Shown here: piece by piece, positions 1 to 8,265 of the stretch
How the letters are laid out: every line of letters starts with the position of its first letter
Numbering within the stretch: position 1 is the stretch's first letter
Assembly (NCBI GenBank): GCA_965237985.1
Contig: OZ250161.1
Coordinates: 1-64,000, forward strand
Reading direction: 5' to 3'
Length of the DNA: 64,000 nucleotides
DNA from: G965212025 sp965237985
GTDB lineage: Bacteria; Pseudomonadota; Gammaproteobacteria; Poriferisulfidales; Oxydemutatoraceae
Made by a program: the position numbers and the translations under genes
Notes under the pieces: model-generated
Seen by the model: only the letters and a program-made list of their open reading frames with translations
Databases searched by the model: none
Told to the model about the DNA's origin: nothing

Positions 1-1040
1 AATTGAGCGCACAAGAGGAGTTTATTTTCAGCGTGCCGCTTTTAGTCGACATGATTTCATCCATTCAGGATTACCTGGATGCGGAACAACTGAATGAAGA
101 GTTGTTGCAGGTGCGACGTGCTTTGTACATGGATCTCGGGGTACCGTTCCCTGGCATTTATTTGCGTTTTAACGAGCATCTGGCCAACGACAAGCAATAC
201 GTGATTCTTATGCAGGAAATTCCCATAGCTGATGGTTCGTTGCGCCCTGGTTATGTTTTATTCAGTGAAGATACAGAACAGCTCGACATGATGGGAATCC
301 CCTTCGAGCAAGGAGAAGACTTTTTGCCAAACCTGCCAACGATATGGGTTGCCGAAGAACATTCTGAGCAACTGGAACGGGCGGGTCTTTCGTTTTTAAA
401 GATGCCGAAAGTACTGACCTATCATCTGGGGCATGTTTTGAAACGTTATGCGGAAGACTTCATTGGCATCCAGGAAACGCGCTATATTCTGGAGCAGATG
501 GATGAACGTTACGGTGAGCTGGTGAAGGAAGTACAAAGAATTTTGCCGATTCACGTGGTCACTGAGGTGTTGCAACGCCTGGTTTCCGAAGACGTTTCCA
601 TCAGGAATATGCGCCTGATACTTGAGTCACTTGTGGAATGGGGGCAAAAAGAAAAAGATGTAGTCATGTTGACGGAATATGTCAGAGGTAGTTTGAAACG
701 CTACATCAGTTACAAGTTCAGTAACGGGCAAAACATTCTTCCGGCCTACCTGATTTCCCAGGAACTGGAAGAACAAATTCGTGGGGCCATTCGGCAGACT
801 TCGTCAGGAAGTTATTTGACTTTGGACCCCAAGGATACGAGGAAGTTTGTCGCCAATGTCAAAAAAACAGTCGGCGACATCGGGCGCCGTTCTCACAAGC
901 CGATTCTGCTGACTTCCATTGATGTCAGGCGGTATGTGCGACGGATCATTGAGCAAGAAATCTACGCCCTTTCGGTTCTGTCTTTCGAAGAGCTGACCCA
1001 GGAGATTACGGTTCAACCTCTGGGAAAAGTGGCGCTTTGA
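1..1040 (+). CDS. sctV: Type III secretion export gate protein SctV, C-terminal part (cut by window edge)
   Basis: This is the C-terminal cytoplasmic half of a FlhA/SctV-family protein. It forms the nonameric ring under the inner-membrane export gate, where chaperone-substrate complexes dock. The readable part is about 345 residues; full proteins are near 680-700, so the N-terminal membrane half lies left of the window. The frame is open to base 1, so the TTG at 3 is not taken as a true start. The conserved opening (SVPLLVDMISSIQDYLD), the ALYMDLGVPFPGI segment and the ending (ELTQEITVQPLGKVAL) fit injectisome SctV better than flagellar FlhA. No other secretion gene is visible, because the next gene is rpsB after a 366-bp gap. 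Family assignment is firm; the choice of SctV over FlhA is inference from the C-terminus. Confidence 0.82.
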   Translation, partial: LSAQEEFIFSVPLLVDMISSIQDYLDAEQLNEELLQVRRALYMDLGVPFPGIYLRFNEHLANDKQYVILMQEIPIADGSLRPGYVLFSEDTEQLDMMGIPFEQGEDFLPNLPTIWVAEEHSEQLERAGLSFLKMPKVLTYHLGHVLKRYAEDFIGIQETRYILEQMDERYGELVKEVQRILPIHVVTEVLQRLVSEDVSIRNMRLILESLVEWGQKEKDVVMLTEYVRGSLKRYISYKFSNGQNILPAYLISQELEEQIRGAIRQTSSGSYLTLDPKDTRKFVANVKKTVGDIGRRSHKPILLTSIDVRRYVRRIIEQEIYALSVLSFEELTQEITVQPLGKVAL

Positions 1041-1292
1041 GTTTTATATTTCCTGTTTCAGCACCAGACCGGCCGTCGGGGTCGGATGCCCTGCTGGTGC
1101 CTCGCTGCCTGGCACCTGCGAAAAGGCTTTCGTCAGTATGGCAACCAGGCCGGCAGCAGATTGTAGAATCAGCGTGTTCCGGAGGCCGGGCACAGTTCAG
1201 TCTACTGGGAAGCACCTGAAGTTGTTGAAAACAGGATGCCGGGGGTGCGTATTTCATGCTGCCGTTACCATTCGGGTCGGTGTCTATGTTAT

Positions 1293-1345
1293 AAACCGCC
1301 ACCCTGCGGGAACTCTGCCCGGGGCAAACAGCGGTTTTTCTTTTT
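1293..1345 (+). terminator. Probable Rho-independent terminator between sctV and rpsB
   Basis: An outer stem pairs AAACCGC (1293-1299) with GCGGTTT (1331-1337), enclosing a smaller TGCCC/GGGCA stem, followed at once by a T-rich run (TTTTTCTTTTT). It would end transcription from the secretion gene. The rest of 1041-1406 holds no gene that I can support. Confidence 0.5.
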
Positions 1346-1360
1346 ACAGAACCATATGTA

Positions 1361-1386
1361 AAACGGAGCGGCTTGGCCGTTTTTAA
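1361..1386 (+). promoter_or_regulatory. Hairpin in the rpsB 5' leader
   Basis: AAACGG (1361-1366) pairs with CCGTTT (1377-1382) and is followed by TTAATTT, about 20 bases before the rpsB start. It may be an attenuator or part of the S2-binding leader known to control rpsB-tsf in gammaproteobacteria, or a second terminator. I could not identify a convincing sigma-70 promoter between this hairpin and the upstream terminator. Confidence 0.3.
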
Positions 1387-1406
1387 TTTAAGTCAGGAAA
1401 AATTAC

Positions 1407-2237
1407 ATGACCACCATCACAATACGGAAAATGTTTGAAGCTGGAATGCATTTTGGCCACAGAACCAGTTTTTGGAACCCGAAACTAAAACCGTATATTT
1501 ACGGTGTCAGCAATGGCATTCACATCATAGATCTGGACAAAAGTTACCCGCTTTTTCTCAAAGCAATGGGTTTTCTTCGGAGCATCGGTGCCGAGGGAGG
1601 GAAAGTCCTGTTTGTGGGTTGCAAGCGTTCGGCGGTCCGCGCCTTGACTGAAAATGCGAATCGTTGCGGAATGTATTACCTGACCCGACGCTGGCTGGGC
1701 GGCACGCTGACCAATTTCAGTGTGATACGGCGTTCTGTAAACCATTATCTGGATTTGGAAGGAAAGTTGGAGAGGGGTAGTTTTTCCGACTTCAGTAAAA
1801 AAGAAACAGTCCGATTGCGACGTGAACTGGAAAAAATGCGAAGAAATTTTAACGGCATCAGGGATATGGTCCGTCCCCCGGATGCTCTGTTTATTGTCGA
1901 CGTGGTGCGCGAAAAAATTGCGGTCAGGGAAGCCCGGGTCTTGGGGATTCCTATTGTGGCGATACTGGACACAAACTGCGACATCGACAGTCTTGATTAC
2001 ATCATTCCCGGGAATGACGATTCTTTAAGCTCAATTTCCCTGTATGCGTCTGCCGCCGCGGATGCCATCCTTTCGGGAAAAGCGTGGGCTGAACAGAGAA
2101 AGCTTTCCGGCGAAGGACCTGGCCTGCCTTCCGGATGGCAGGAGGCGACCGGTGGGACACAAAGCGAGGCGCATGAGTCAGGAGATGGCCAGGAAGTGGT
2201 GGTGCCCCTGAAGTCTGAAAATTCTCCTGAAGCGTAA
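1407..2237 (+). CDS. rpsB: 30S ribosomal protein S2
   Basis: S2 is a late-assembling small-subunit protein. The 276-residue product aligns with E. coli S2 (241 residues) from the start: AGMHFGHRTSFWNPKLKPYI near residues 12-31, RRWLGGTLTN near 94-103, PDALFIVDV and the IPGNDD motif near 200. About 35 extra residues at the C-terminus, rich in Gly, Glu and Ser, have no counterpart in E. coli. The ATG is preceded by AGGAAAAA. tsf follows after 11 bases, the classic rpsB-tsf operon, so the two are expected to be co-transcribed. Confidence 0.97.
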   Translation: MTTITIRKMFEAGMHFGHRTSFWNPKLKPYIYGVSNGIHIIDLDKSYPLFLKAMGFLRSIGAEGGKVLFVGCKRSAVRALTENANRCGMYYLTRRWLGGTLTNFSVIRRSVNHYLDLEGKLERGSFSDFSKKETVRLRRELEKMRRNFNGIRDMVRPPDALFIVDVVREKIAVREARVLGIPIVAILDTNCDIDSLDYIIPGNDDSLSSISLYASAAADAILSGKAWAEQRKLSGEGPGLPSGWQEATGGTQSEAHESGDGQEVVVPLKSENSPEA

Positions 2238-2248
2238 AGGAGTGAGGG

Positions 2249-3148
2249 ATGGAAAACAACAGTACGGCTGATGTCACGCCTGCCAGAGTTATGGAACTTC
2301 GCGGGCTGACGGGTGTGGGGGTGCTGGAGTGCAAACAGTTTCTGATCCAGTCCGGTGGCGATATAAAGACAGCCGTGAAACTGTTGCGCGAAGCCGGCCG
2401 CGTCAAGGCCGACAAGAGAGCGTTACGCCAGGCAAGCGATGGCGTCATCTGGCTTGCCAAAGCGTCTGGTGCTGCCCAAGCGCTTGTCGAAGTGAACTGT
2501 GAAACTGATTTTGTCGCCAGGGACAGCCAATTCCGGGAATTCGTTTCCCAGACCGCTCAACTGGTGCTTGTTGGAGATTACGCAGATGTCCCTGCTCTTG
2601 TCATGGCGGTTGCGAACGGGGGCACTTTGGAAGATTTGCGCCTGGTACTGATTGCGAAGGTCGGTGAAAACATCAATATCCGTCGGTTCGTAAAAATGGT
2701 TTCCGAAGAAGGACACGTCGGTGCCTATGTACACGGCAGCAAAATAGGAGTTCTGGTGAATGTGAAAGGTGGCAACGAGGAACTTGCGCACGATGTTGCA
2801 ATGCATATCGCGGCGGCGAGTCCGCAATACCTGGATGCCGGACAGATTCCGAGGAATGTGTTGGAAAACGAGCGCACATTGCTCCGTTCAGAAGCACAAA
2901 AAAGCGGCAAACCCGCCGCCATCATTGAAAAAATGGTTGTCGGCAGGCTGAAAAAGCATTTAGCGAAAATCACCCTGCTGGGTCAGCCTTACATTAAAGA
3001 ACCTGAGATGACTGTGGAAAACCTATTGCAAAAACATGCTGCAACAGTGCTTGCGTATCACCGCCTGGAAGTCGGGGAGGGATTGGAGAAAAGTAAAAGT
3101 AATTTTGTGGAGGATGTGATGGCTCAGATCCGGGAGTCCAGTGGTTGA
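2249..3148 (+). CDS. tsf: Elongation factor Ts
   Basis: EF-Ts is the guanine-nucleotide exchange factor for EF-Tu. The product has 299 residues (E. coli 283). The N-terminal UBA-like helix contains VMELRGLTGVGVLECK, the signature TDFVAR lies near residues 86-91, and the core contains KIGVLVNVKG and the IAEKM-like IIEKMVVGRLKK segment. A strong ribosome-binding site (AAAGGAGTGAGGG) precedes the ATG. It is the second gene of the rpsB-tsf unit. Its N-terminus is about ten residues longer than that of E. coli. Confidence 0.97.
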   Translation: MENNSTADVTPARVMELRGLTGVGVLECKQFLIQSGGDIKTAVKLLREAGRVKADKRALRQASDGVIWLAKASGAAQALVEVNCETDFVARDSQFREFVSQTAQLVLVGDYADVPALVMAVANGGTLEDLRLVLIAKVGENINIRRFVKMVSEEGHVGAYVHGSKIGVLVNVKGGNEELAHDVAMHIAAASPQYLDAGQIPRNVLENERTLLRSEAQKSGKPAAIIEKMVVGRLKKHLAKITLLGQPYIKEPEMTVENLLQKHAATVLAYHRLEVGEGLEKSKSNFVEDVMAQIRESSG

Positions 3149-3204
3149 AGGATTTTGATTGCCAGACATTTTTCTTTTCACGGTTATAAAAGGTGTGTGC
3201 TGAA

Positions 3205-3921
3205 GTGAGCATCCCGGTTTATCGGAGAGTGGTTTTGAAATTGAGCGGCGAGGTGCTCGGAGGCGATAGGAAAGGAAGTGTGGATATTGCGGTTTGTCGG
3301 AGGATCGTTGGAGAAATTGTGGCGGTCAATGCGCTGGGAGTGCAAGTAGCAATCGTGGTTGGTGGAGGGAATATTTCCCGCGGCAGTGATTGGAAGAAGG
3401 CGGGCCTGACGAGAGTAACCGGCGATCAGATGGGCATGCTTGCCACGGTGATGAATGGGCTGGCTTTGCAGGATGTTTTCCAGGAGAGAGGTGTAACGGT
3501 ACAGTTGATGACGGCTTTGGCCGTGCAGGGGATTGGTCAGGTTTTTACTCGGCAACATGCCCAATCCTGTCTGGAAAGAGGAGAAGTGGTAATTTTTGTG
3601 GCCGGGACTGGAAATCCATTTTTTTCAACGGACACGGCAGCATGCCTGCGCGCGGCAGAGATTGGTGCAGATCTGGTGCTCAAAGGCACGCGCGTAGCTG
3701 GTGTTTTCGCTACCGATCCGGAACAGAATCCGGACTCCAGGCTCTACAGCAAGTTAACTTACGACGAAGTGTTGGATATGCGTTTGGGCATTATGGATTT
3801 CTCCGCGATCTGTTTATGTCGTGAGCATTCGATTCCTTTGCGGGTGTTCGACATCACAAACCCGAGTATTTTCAAGGACATTGTTTGTGGTGCTGATGCC
3901 GGAACCATGGTTTCGTGTTGA
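3205..3921 (+). CDS. pyrH: Uridylate kinase (UMP kinase)
   Basis: PyrH phosphorylates UMP to UDP in the pyrimidine pathway and belongs to the amino-acid kinase fold. Visible motifs are VVLKLSGEVLGG near the N-terminus, VVGGGNISRG, the DQMGMLATVMNGLAL segment and AGTGNPFFSTDTAACLRA. I chose the GTG at 3205 because AAAAGG lies upstream of it and the product (238 residues) then matches the family length. An in-frame GTG at 3193 would add four residues but has no good ribosome-binding site. It lies between tsf and frr, the usual order. Confidence 0.95.
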   Translation: MSIPVYRRVVLKLSGEVLGGDRKGSVDIAVCRRIVGEIVAVNALGVQVAIVVGGGNISRGSDWKKAGLTRVTGDQMGMLATVMNGLALQDVFQERGVTVQLMTALAVQGIGQVFTRQHAQSCLERGEVVIFVAGTGNPFFSTDTAACLRAAEIGADLVLKGTRVAGVFATDPEQNPDSRLYSKLTYDEVLDMRLGIMDFSAICLCREHSIPLRVFDITNPSIFKDIVCGADAGTMVSC

Positions 3922-4019
3922 TGACTCGCCTTTTTTTTCACGTGCTGCTTTCGATCGGGTCGTTCTAGTTTTTCAGGTTTTTCTCGCCGTGTCGGCGTTG
4001 AAATGGTGGTTTTAAGCTT

Positions 4020-4565
4020 GTGGAATTGAATACCAGGAAAAGGATGAAAAAATGCTTGGCGGCATTTGTGTCCGATCTCAGCGTCATCCGCACCGGGCGC
4101 GCCCAGCCAGATTTGCTGTCTGGAGTGACAGTTGAGTATTACGGCAACAAAGTGCCTCTGTCTCAGGTTTGCAGTATCGGTGTTCAGGACTCTTCCACCT
4201 TGGTTTTGAATGTGTGGGACAAAGGCGTGGTGCGCAAAATATCCAGCGCACTTGCAGCTTTCGAAATGGGGTTGAATCCGGTGGTTCTCGGTACAGTCAT
4301 AAAAGTCCCCTTTCCCCCGCTTTCTGGGGAAAGGCGCCTGGAACTGGTAAAAATTGCCCGCCGGCATTCCGAAATGGCTCGTGTCGCAGTGCGTAACGTC
4401 AGGCGTGATTCAGTTCAGGATGTTCGGGAAGAATCAAAAGAAAAAACGATCAGTAAAGATGAAGAAAAAGACCGCGAGGCTGAAATTCAGAAATTAACCA
4501 ATGAATTCATTGCGAAAATTGACGTGTTTCTGAAAAACAAAGAAAAGGAATTGATGGAGATTTAA
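4020..4565 (+). CDS. frr: Ribosome recycling factor
   Basis: RRF splits the post-termination ribosome together with EF-G. The 181-residue product (E. coli 185) has the conserved IRTGRAQPDLL, VEYYG, GLNPVVLGTVIKVPFPPL and RVAVRNVRRD motifs. The start is GTG; the N-terminus is a few residues shorter than in E. coli. The last codons (ELMEI) contain a 14-bp sequence, ATTGATGGAGATTT, that recurs inside uppS and marks the junctions of the uppS repeat array immediately downstream. The uppS fragments begin three bases after the frr stop. Confidence 0.96.
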   Translation: MELNTRKRMKKCLAAFVSDLSVIRTGRAQPDLLSGVTVEYYGNKVPLSQVCSIGVQDSSTLVLNVWDKGVVRKISSALAAFEMGLNPVVLGTVIKVPFPPLSGERRLELVKIARRHSEMARVAVRNVRRDSVQDVREESKEKTISKDEEKDREAEIQKLTNEFIAKIDVFLKNKEKELMEI

Positions 4566-4568
4566 TCC

Positions 4569-4799
4569 GTGGCGGGCAATGTATTACGGCACGTGTCCAT
4601 CGTCATGGATGGCAATGGCCGCTGGGCGCGCGAACGGGGAGAGCCCCGCCTGCTGGGCCACCGTGCCGGTTTGCGGCGAGCCCGCGAGATTGTTTACGCC
4701 TGCCTGGAGTTCGGAGCCAAAGAACTGACGCTGTATGCTTTCAGCCTGGAAAACCGCTTTCGTCCCGAAGAAGAAGTTGCAGGATTGATGGAAATTTAA
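4569..4799 (+). pseudogene. uppS N-terminal fragment, copy 1
   Basis: This is a 76-codon open frame identical in plan to the first 76 residues of UppS: MDGNGRWARERGEPRLLGHR, LTLYAFSLENRFRPEEE, then GLMEI and a stop. It keeps a GTG start and the GATGGAG ribosome-binding region inherited from the frr end, so it could be translated. It lacks about two thirds of the enzyme, including the RTGGE motif, so it should have no synthase activity on its own. Confidence 0.85.
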
Positions 4800-4802
4800 T
4801 CC

Positions 4803-5012
4803 GTGGCGGGCAATGTATTACGGCACGTGGCCATCGCCATGGATGGCAATGCCCGCTGGGTGCGCGCGGGCCACCGTGCCGGTTTGCGGCGAGCCCGCGA
4901 GATTGTTTACGCCTGCCTGGAGTTCGGAGCCAAAGAACTGACGCTGTATGCTCTCAGCCTGGAAAACCGCTTTCGTCCCGAAGAAGAAGTTGCAGGATTG
5001 ATGGAGATTTAA
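4803..5012 (+). pseudogene. uppS N-terminal fragment, copy 2 (with 21-bp deletion)
   Basis: A 69-codon frame. Compared with the intact gene it has lost seven codons just after the active-site loop, and the loop itself is altered (MDGNARWVRAGHRAG instead of MDGNGRWARERGEP). It ends GLMEI and stop. The in-frame deletion and amino-acid changes show independent drift of this copy. Confidence 0.85.
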
Positions 5013-5015
5013 TCC

Positions 5016-5246
5016 GTGGCGGGCAATGTATTACGGCACGTGGCCATCGTCATGGATGGCAATGGCCGCTGGGCGCGCGAACGGGGAGAGCCCCGACTGC
5101 TGGGCCACCGTGCCGGTTTGCGGCGAGCTCGCGAGATTGTTTACGCCTGCCTGGAGTTCGGAGCCAAAGAACTGACGCTGTATGCTTTCAGCCTGGAAAA
5201 CCGCTTTCGTCCCAAAGAAGAAGTTGCAGGATTGATGGAGATTTAA
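5016..5246 (+). pseudogene. uppS N-terminal fragment, copy 3
   Basis: A 76-codon frame nearly identical to residues 1-76 of the intact UppS (one visible change, RPKEE for RPEEE), ending GLMEI and stop. The start is GTG with the same upstream region as copies 1 and 2. Confidence 0.85.
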
Positions 5247-5249
5247 TTC

Positions 5250-5939
5250 GTGGCGGGCAATGTATTACGGCACGTGGCCATCGTCATGGATGGCAATGGC
5301 CGCTGGGCGCGCGAACGGGGAGAGCCCCGACTGCTGGGCCACCGTGCCGGTTTGCGGCGAGCCCGCGAGATTGTTTACGCCTGCCTGGAGTTCGGAGCCA
5401 AAGAACTGACGCTGTATGCTTTCAGCCTGGAAAACCGCTTTCGTCCCGAAGAAGAAGTTGCAGGATTGATGGAGATTTTTTCCGAGGCTTTACAGGGGGA
5501 GTTCGGCGAATTGACAGAAAGCGGCATCAGAATACGTTTTGTGGGTGATGTGAATTACTTTTCTCCAGAATTAAAAAGTCTTTTTCAGGAAATTGAAAAA
5601 AAAACATCACACTACGACAACATGGTACTGAATGTGGCAATGAACTATGGTGGGCGTTGGGATATCGCCCGGGCCGCTGAGAAAATTTTTAAAACAGGCA
5701 GTACTCACGTGGATCATGCGGAGTTCCAAAAACTGATCGCTGACTTTCTTTCTGTCAGCGAAGTGGATTTGTTCATTCGCACCGGCGGCGAGCAAAGGCT
5801 CAGTAATTTTTTGTTATGGCAATGCGCATATTCGGAGCTGTATTTCACTCCGACTTTGTGGCCAAATTTTGACAAGGCCGCCTTGTACGAGGCTTTTGTC
5901 TGGTTCGCCGGTCGGCAAAGAAAGTTTGGGCTGATTTAA
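5250..5939 (+). CDS. uppS: Undecaprenyl-diphosphate synthase (cis-prenyltransferase)
   Basis: UppS adds isopentenyl units to farnesyl diphosphate to make the C55 carrier lipid for peptidoglycan and surface polysaccharides. This fourth unit is the only full-length one: 229 residues (E. coli 253). The active-site Asp is D14 in MDGNGRW; LTLYAFSLENRFRP, NYGGRWDI and IRTGGEQRLSNFLLWQ follow in family order. The GTG start is preceded by GATGGAGATTTAATTC, which comes from the end of the preceding repeat unit. cdsA starts one base after its stop. Confidence 0.95.
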   Translation: MAGNVLRHVAIVMDGNGRWARERGEPRLLGHRAGLRRAREIVYACLEFGAKELTLYAFSLENRFRPEEEVAGLMEIFSEALQGEFGELTESGIRIRFVGDVNYFSPELKSLFQEIEKKTSHYDNMVLNVAMNYGGRWDIARAAEKIFKTGSTHVDHAEFQKLIADFLSVSEVDLFIRTGGEQRLSNFLLWQCAYSELYFTPTLWPNFDKAALYEAFVWFAGRQRKFGLI

Positions 5940-5940
5940 T

Positions 5941-6807
5941 ATGTCGTGCGCTAAGCTCGCACTGATTTTCAAAGTGAAAAAGACCGTGGTAGCAAGAGAC
6001 AGATGGATGACCGGTTTGGTACTGGTCGCAACAGTCGCGATTGTGGTCTTTTTTGCCGGGCATGAAGCCTTCGCCGTGTTTTTTGCCGTGGCAACCTTGT
6101 TGGTTGCCTGGGAAGGGGCGCGCATGCTGGTCGGAGAAAATTTTCCGGCTTGCCTGGCCAACCTCGTGTTGCTGGCTTTACTTATGGTTTTTTCCTGGAT
6201 CTACGTTCCTCTGCGGGAAGCGTTGATTTTTTTTGCAGTGTCTTGGTGGCTTGCCATGTTTTTTATGGTCACCCTTTACCGACCCGGATTTATTCACAGT
6301 TCCTGGTTTTCCTGGCTGTTTCGCCTGGGATTTCCGTTTGTGCTGGCGGCGTTTTGGGCGGCAGCGGTCGATTTGCATCGTTTTTCGCCTGCCTGGTTTT
6401 TTTACCTGGTTGCCCTGATCTCACTGTCCGACATATTGGCGTATCTGGTCGGAAGGCGCTGGGGGCAGAGGTGCATCAGTCCTGAAATCAGTCCTGGGAA
6501 AACTTCAGAAGGGCTTTTGGGTGCCCTGGCGGTTGGTTTTTTGTTGAGTTTGGCGACCGGTTTTTTTATCCATGAAGGCTTCGAAGAAATTATTTTTCTA
6601 GTGTTGTTAAGTTTGTTTTTAGTGATCGTCGGGCTGATTGGCGATTTGACAGAAAGCATGGTGAAGCGCCACTCGGGCCGTAAGGACAGCGGTGTTTTGT
6701 TGGCAGGGCATGGTGGAGTCTGGGATCGATTGGACAGTTTGATTGCGGCTGCCCCGATATTTCTGCTGTTTATGCCACTGGTCGATACCCCGGGAGTCGG
6801 CAGTTGA
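5941..6807 (+). CDS. cdsA: Phosphatidate cytidylyltransferase (CDP-diglyceride synthase)
   Basis: CdsA makes CDP-diacylglycerol from phosphatidate and CTP at the inner membrane, the precursor of all phospholipids. The 288-residue product is very hydrophobic with about eight membrane segments. It ends with the family signature: SMVKRHSGRKDSG followed by GHGGVWDRLDSL near residues 235-265. It starts one base after uppS and overlaps dxr by four bases (TTGA), so the three genes are translationally linked. Its product feeds the pathway that includes psd, found at 54760-55731. Confidence 0.94.
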   Translation: MSCAKLALIFKVKKTVVARDRWMTGLVLVATVAIVVFFAGHEAFAVFFAVATLLVAWEGARMLVGENFPACLANLVLLALLMVFSWIYVPLREALIFFAVSWWLAMFFMVTLYRPGFIHSSWFSWLFRLGFPFVLAAFWAAAVDLHRFSPAWFFYLVALISLSDILAYLVGRRWGQRCISPEISPGKTSEGLLGALAVGFLLSLATGFFIHEGFEEIIFLVLLSLFLVIVGLIGDLTESMVKRHSGRKDSGVLLAGHGGVWDRLDSLIAAAPIFLLFMPLVDTPGVGS

Positions 6808-8012
6808 CATTGCCTCCGAATCCTGCACGTGTCTGCATCCTGGGCTCTACCGGCAGCATAGGTACCCAGACCTTGAATGTGATTGCCCGCAACCCGTCAC
6901 GTTTTCGAGTGTTTGCTTTGGCAGCGGGACAAAACGCTGAACTCCTCGCTGAACAGTGCCGGATTTTTCGGCCTCGTTTTGCGGTTCTGGGGCGGAGAAC
7001 AGCTTCTTCCATTGCCGACCGGCTGGTGTTTGGAAAAGACACAACTTTGATTTTTGGTGAAAAAGTCTTGGCGGAAATGGCTGCGCACCCGCAGGTGGAT
7101 ATTGTCGTGGCCGGTATGGCCGGTTCTGCCGGTTTGTTGCCAACTATGGCAGCGGCGGGTGCGGGCAAACGCGTTTTGCTTGCCAACAAGGAAGCCTTGG
7201 TCATTGCCGGCAGGTTGTTGATTGAATCCGCACGGCGGTCAGCGGCGGTGCTCTTGCCTACCGACAGTGAACATAACGCGGTTTTCCAATGTCTGGGGCA
7301 ACTCATTCCTTCGGAAAGTGGAGCCGCTCCCAAGCATGTAAAGAATATTATTCTGACAGCTTCAGGTGGGGCTTTTTATAAGACACCGCTTCATCTTCTG
7401 GAGAATGTTACACCTGAAGAAGCATGCGCGCATCCCAAGTGGCGCATGGGGAAGAAAATTTCTGTGGATTCGGCGACGATGATGAACAAAGGGCTGGAAG
7501 TGATTGAAGCTCATTTACTTTTTTCCCTGTCCAGCACGCAAATAGAGGTGCTTGTACACCCCCAGAGTGTGGTGCACGGCATGGTGCGTTTTCACGACGG
7601 CAGCATGCTTGCGCATTTGGCGGATACCGATATGCGCGTGGCTATCTCCCATGCTTTGGCCTGGCCAGAACGTATTGCGAATGGTGTGTCCGAACTGGAT
7701 TTCAAACAGTTCGGGCAAATGGAATTTTCGTTGCCCGAGCAGAACCGTTATCCTTGCCTGAAACTGGCGCGTGATGCGTTGGAAAATGGGCACTCGGCAA
7801 TCATTGCTTTAAGCGAAGCAAATGAAGTCCTCGTGCAGTCGTTTCTTGAGGGCCGGATTTCCTTTACAGGCATCGCCGCCGCAGTGGCGGAGTTTATGCA
7901 ACGATATGAAGGTGATCCGCCCCCTGAATGCCTGGCGGATGTCATGGTCTTGAAAGATCAGGCAAGACGCAGGTGCCAGGACTTACTCAAAATTGGGAAG
8001 TTTGCGCATTGA
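6804..8012 (+). CDS. dxr: 1-deoxy-D-xylulose 5-phosphate reductoisomerase
   Basis: Dxr converts DXP to MEP using NADPH, the committed step of the MEP isoprenoid pathway that feeds UppS. The product has 402 residues (E. coli 398). The N-terminal Rossmann motif is GSTGSIGTQTL. LLANKEALVIAG, LLPTDSEHNAVFQCL, TASGGAFY, ATMMNKGLEVIEAHLLF and HPQSVVHGMV follow in order. The start is TTG overlapping the cdsA stop. A 253-bp gap without a recognisable gene separates it from rseP. Confidence 0.95.
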   Translation: MTLPPNPARVCILGSTGSIGTQTLNVIARNPSRFRVFALAAGQNAELLAEQCRIFRPRFAVLGRRTASSIADRLVFGKDTTLIFGEKVLAEMAAHPQVDIVVAGMAGSAGLLPTMAAAGAGKRVLLANKEALVIAGRLLIESARRSAAVLLPTDSEHNAVFQCLGQLIPSESGAAPKHVKNIILTASGGAFYKTPLHLLENVTPEEACAHPKWRMGKKISVDSATMMNKGLEVIEAHLLFSLSSTQIEVLVHPQSVVHGMVRFHDGSMLAHLADTDMRVAISHALAWPERIANGVSELDFKQFGQMEFSLPEQNRYPCLKLARDALENGHSAIIALSEANEVLVQSFLEGRISFTGIAAAVAEFMQRYEGDPPPECLADVMVLKDQARRRCQDLLKIGKFAH

Positions 8013-8265
8013 ATTTGTAAGCTATGTTTTTTTTGACTGTCCGGAAAATGAAAATGCAGTTTGTATCTGCCAAGCAAGATTTTAAAATCCCTGGATTGCG
8101 GCATGCTTGTATAGTGTTGCAGACTTGTGTGGAGGAGCACGTCGGGGAAACTTCATTCAGCTTCCCTGGAGCTTGGTTTTTTCGTTTTTCTGTTGCTTTT
8201 TCGCGTTCTCCTCTGGTTCATGAAAGACGGTGGATTGCTGAGGACAACCTGTCAGGCTGAACAGG

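Larger units (their letters stand above)
4569..5249 (+). repeat. Tandem repeat of the frr-uppS junction (three extra uppS 5' units)
   Basis: Three head-to-tail units (4569-4802, 234 bp; 4803-5015, 213 bp; 5016-5249, 234 bp) precede the intact uppS. Each starts GTGGCGGGCAATG and ends GGATTGATGGARATTTAATYC, that is, uppS codons 1-76 joined to the bases that originally linked frr and uppS. The 14-bp sequence ATTGATGGAGATTT occurs at the frr end (4551-4564) and inside the intact uppS (around 5465-5480), so the duplication endpoints fall on this short direct repeat. Unit 2 has lost 21 bp and carries substitutions, so the copies are not identical. Confidence 0.95.

Noticed and set aside
4569..5246. 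Three additional functional undecaprenyl-diphosphate synthases
   Set aside because: Each has only the first 69-76 residues and ends in a stop; the RTGGE region and most of the active site are absent.
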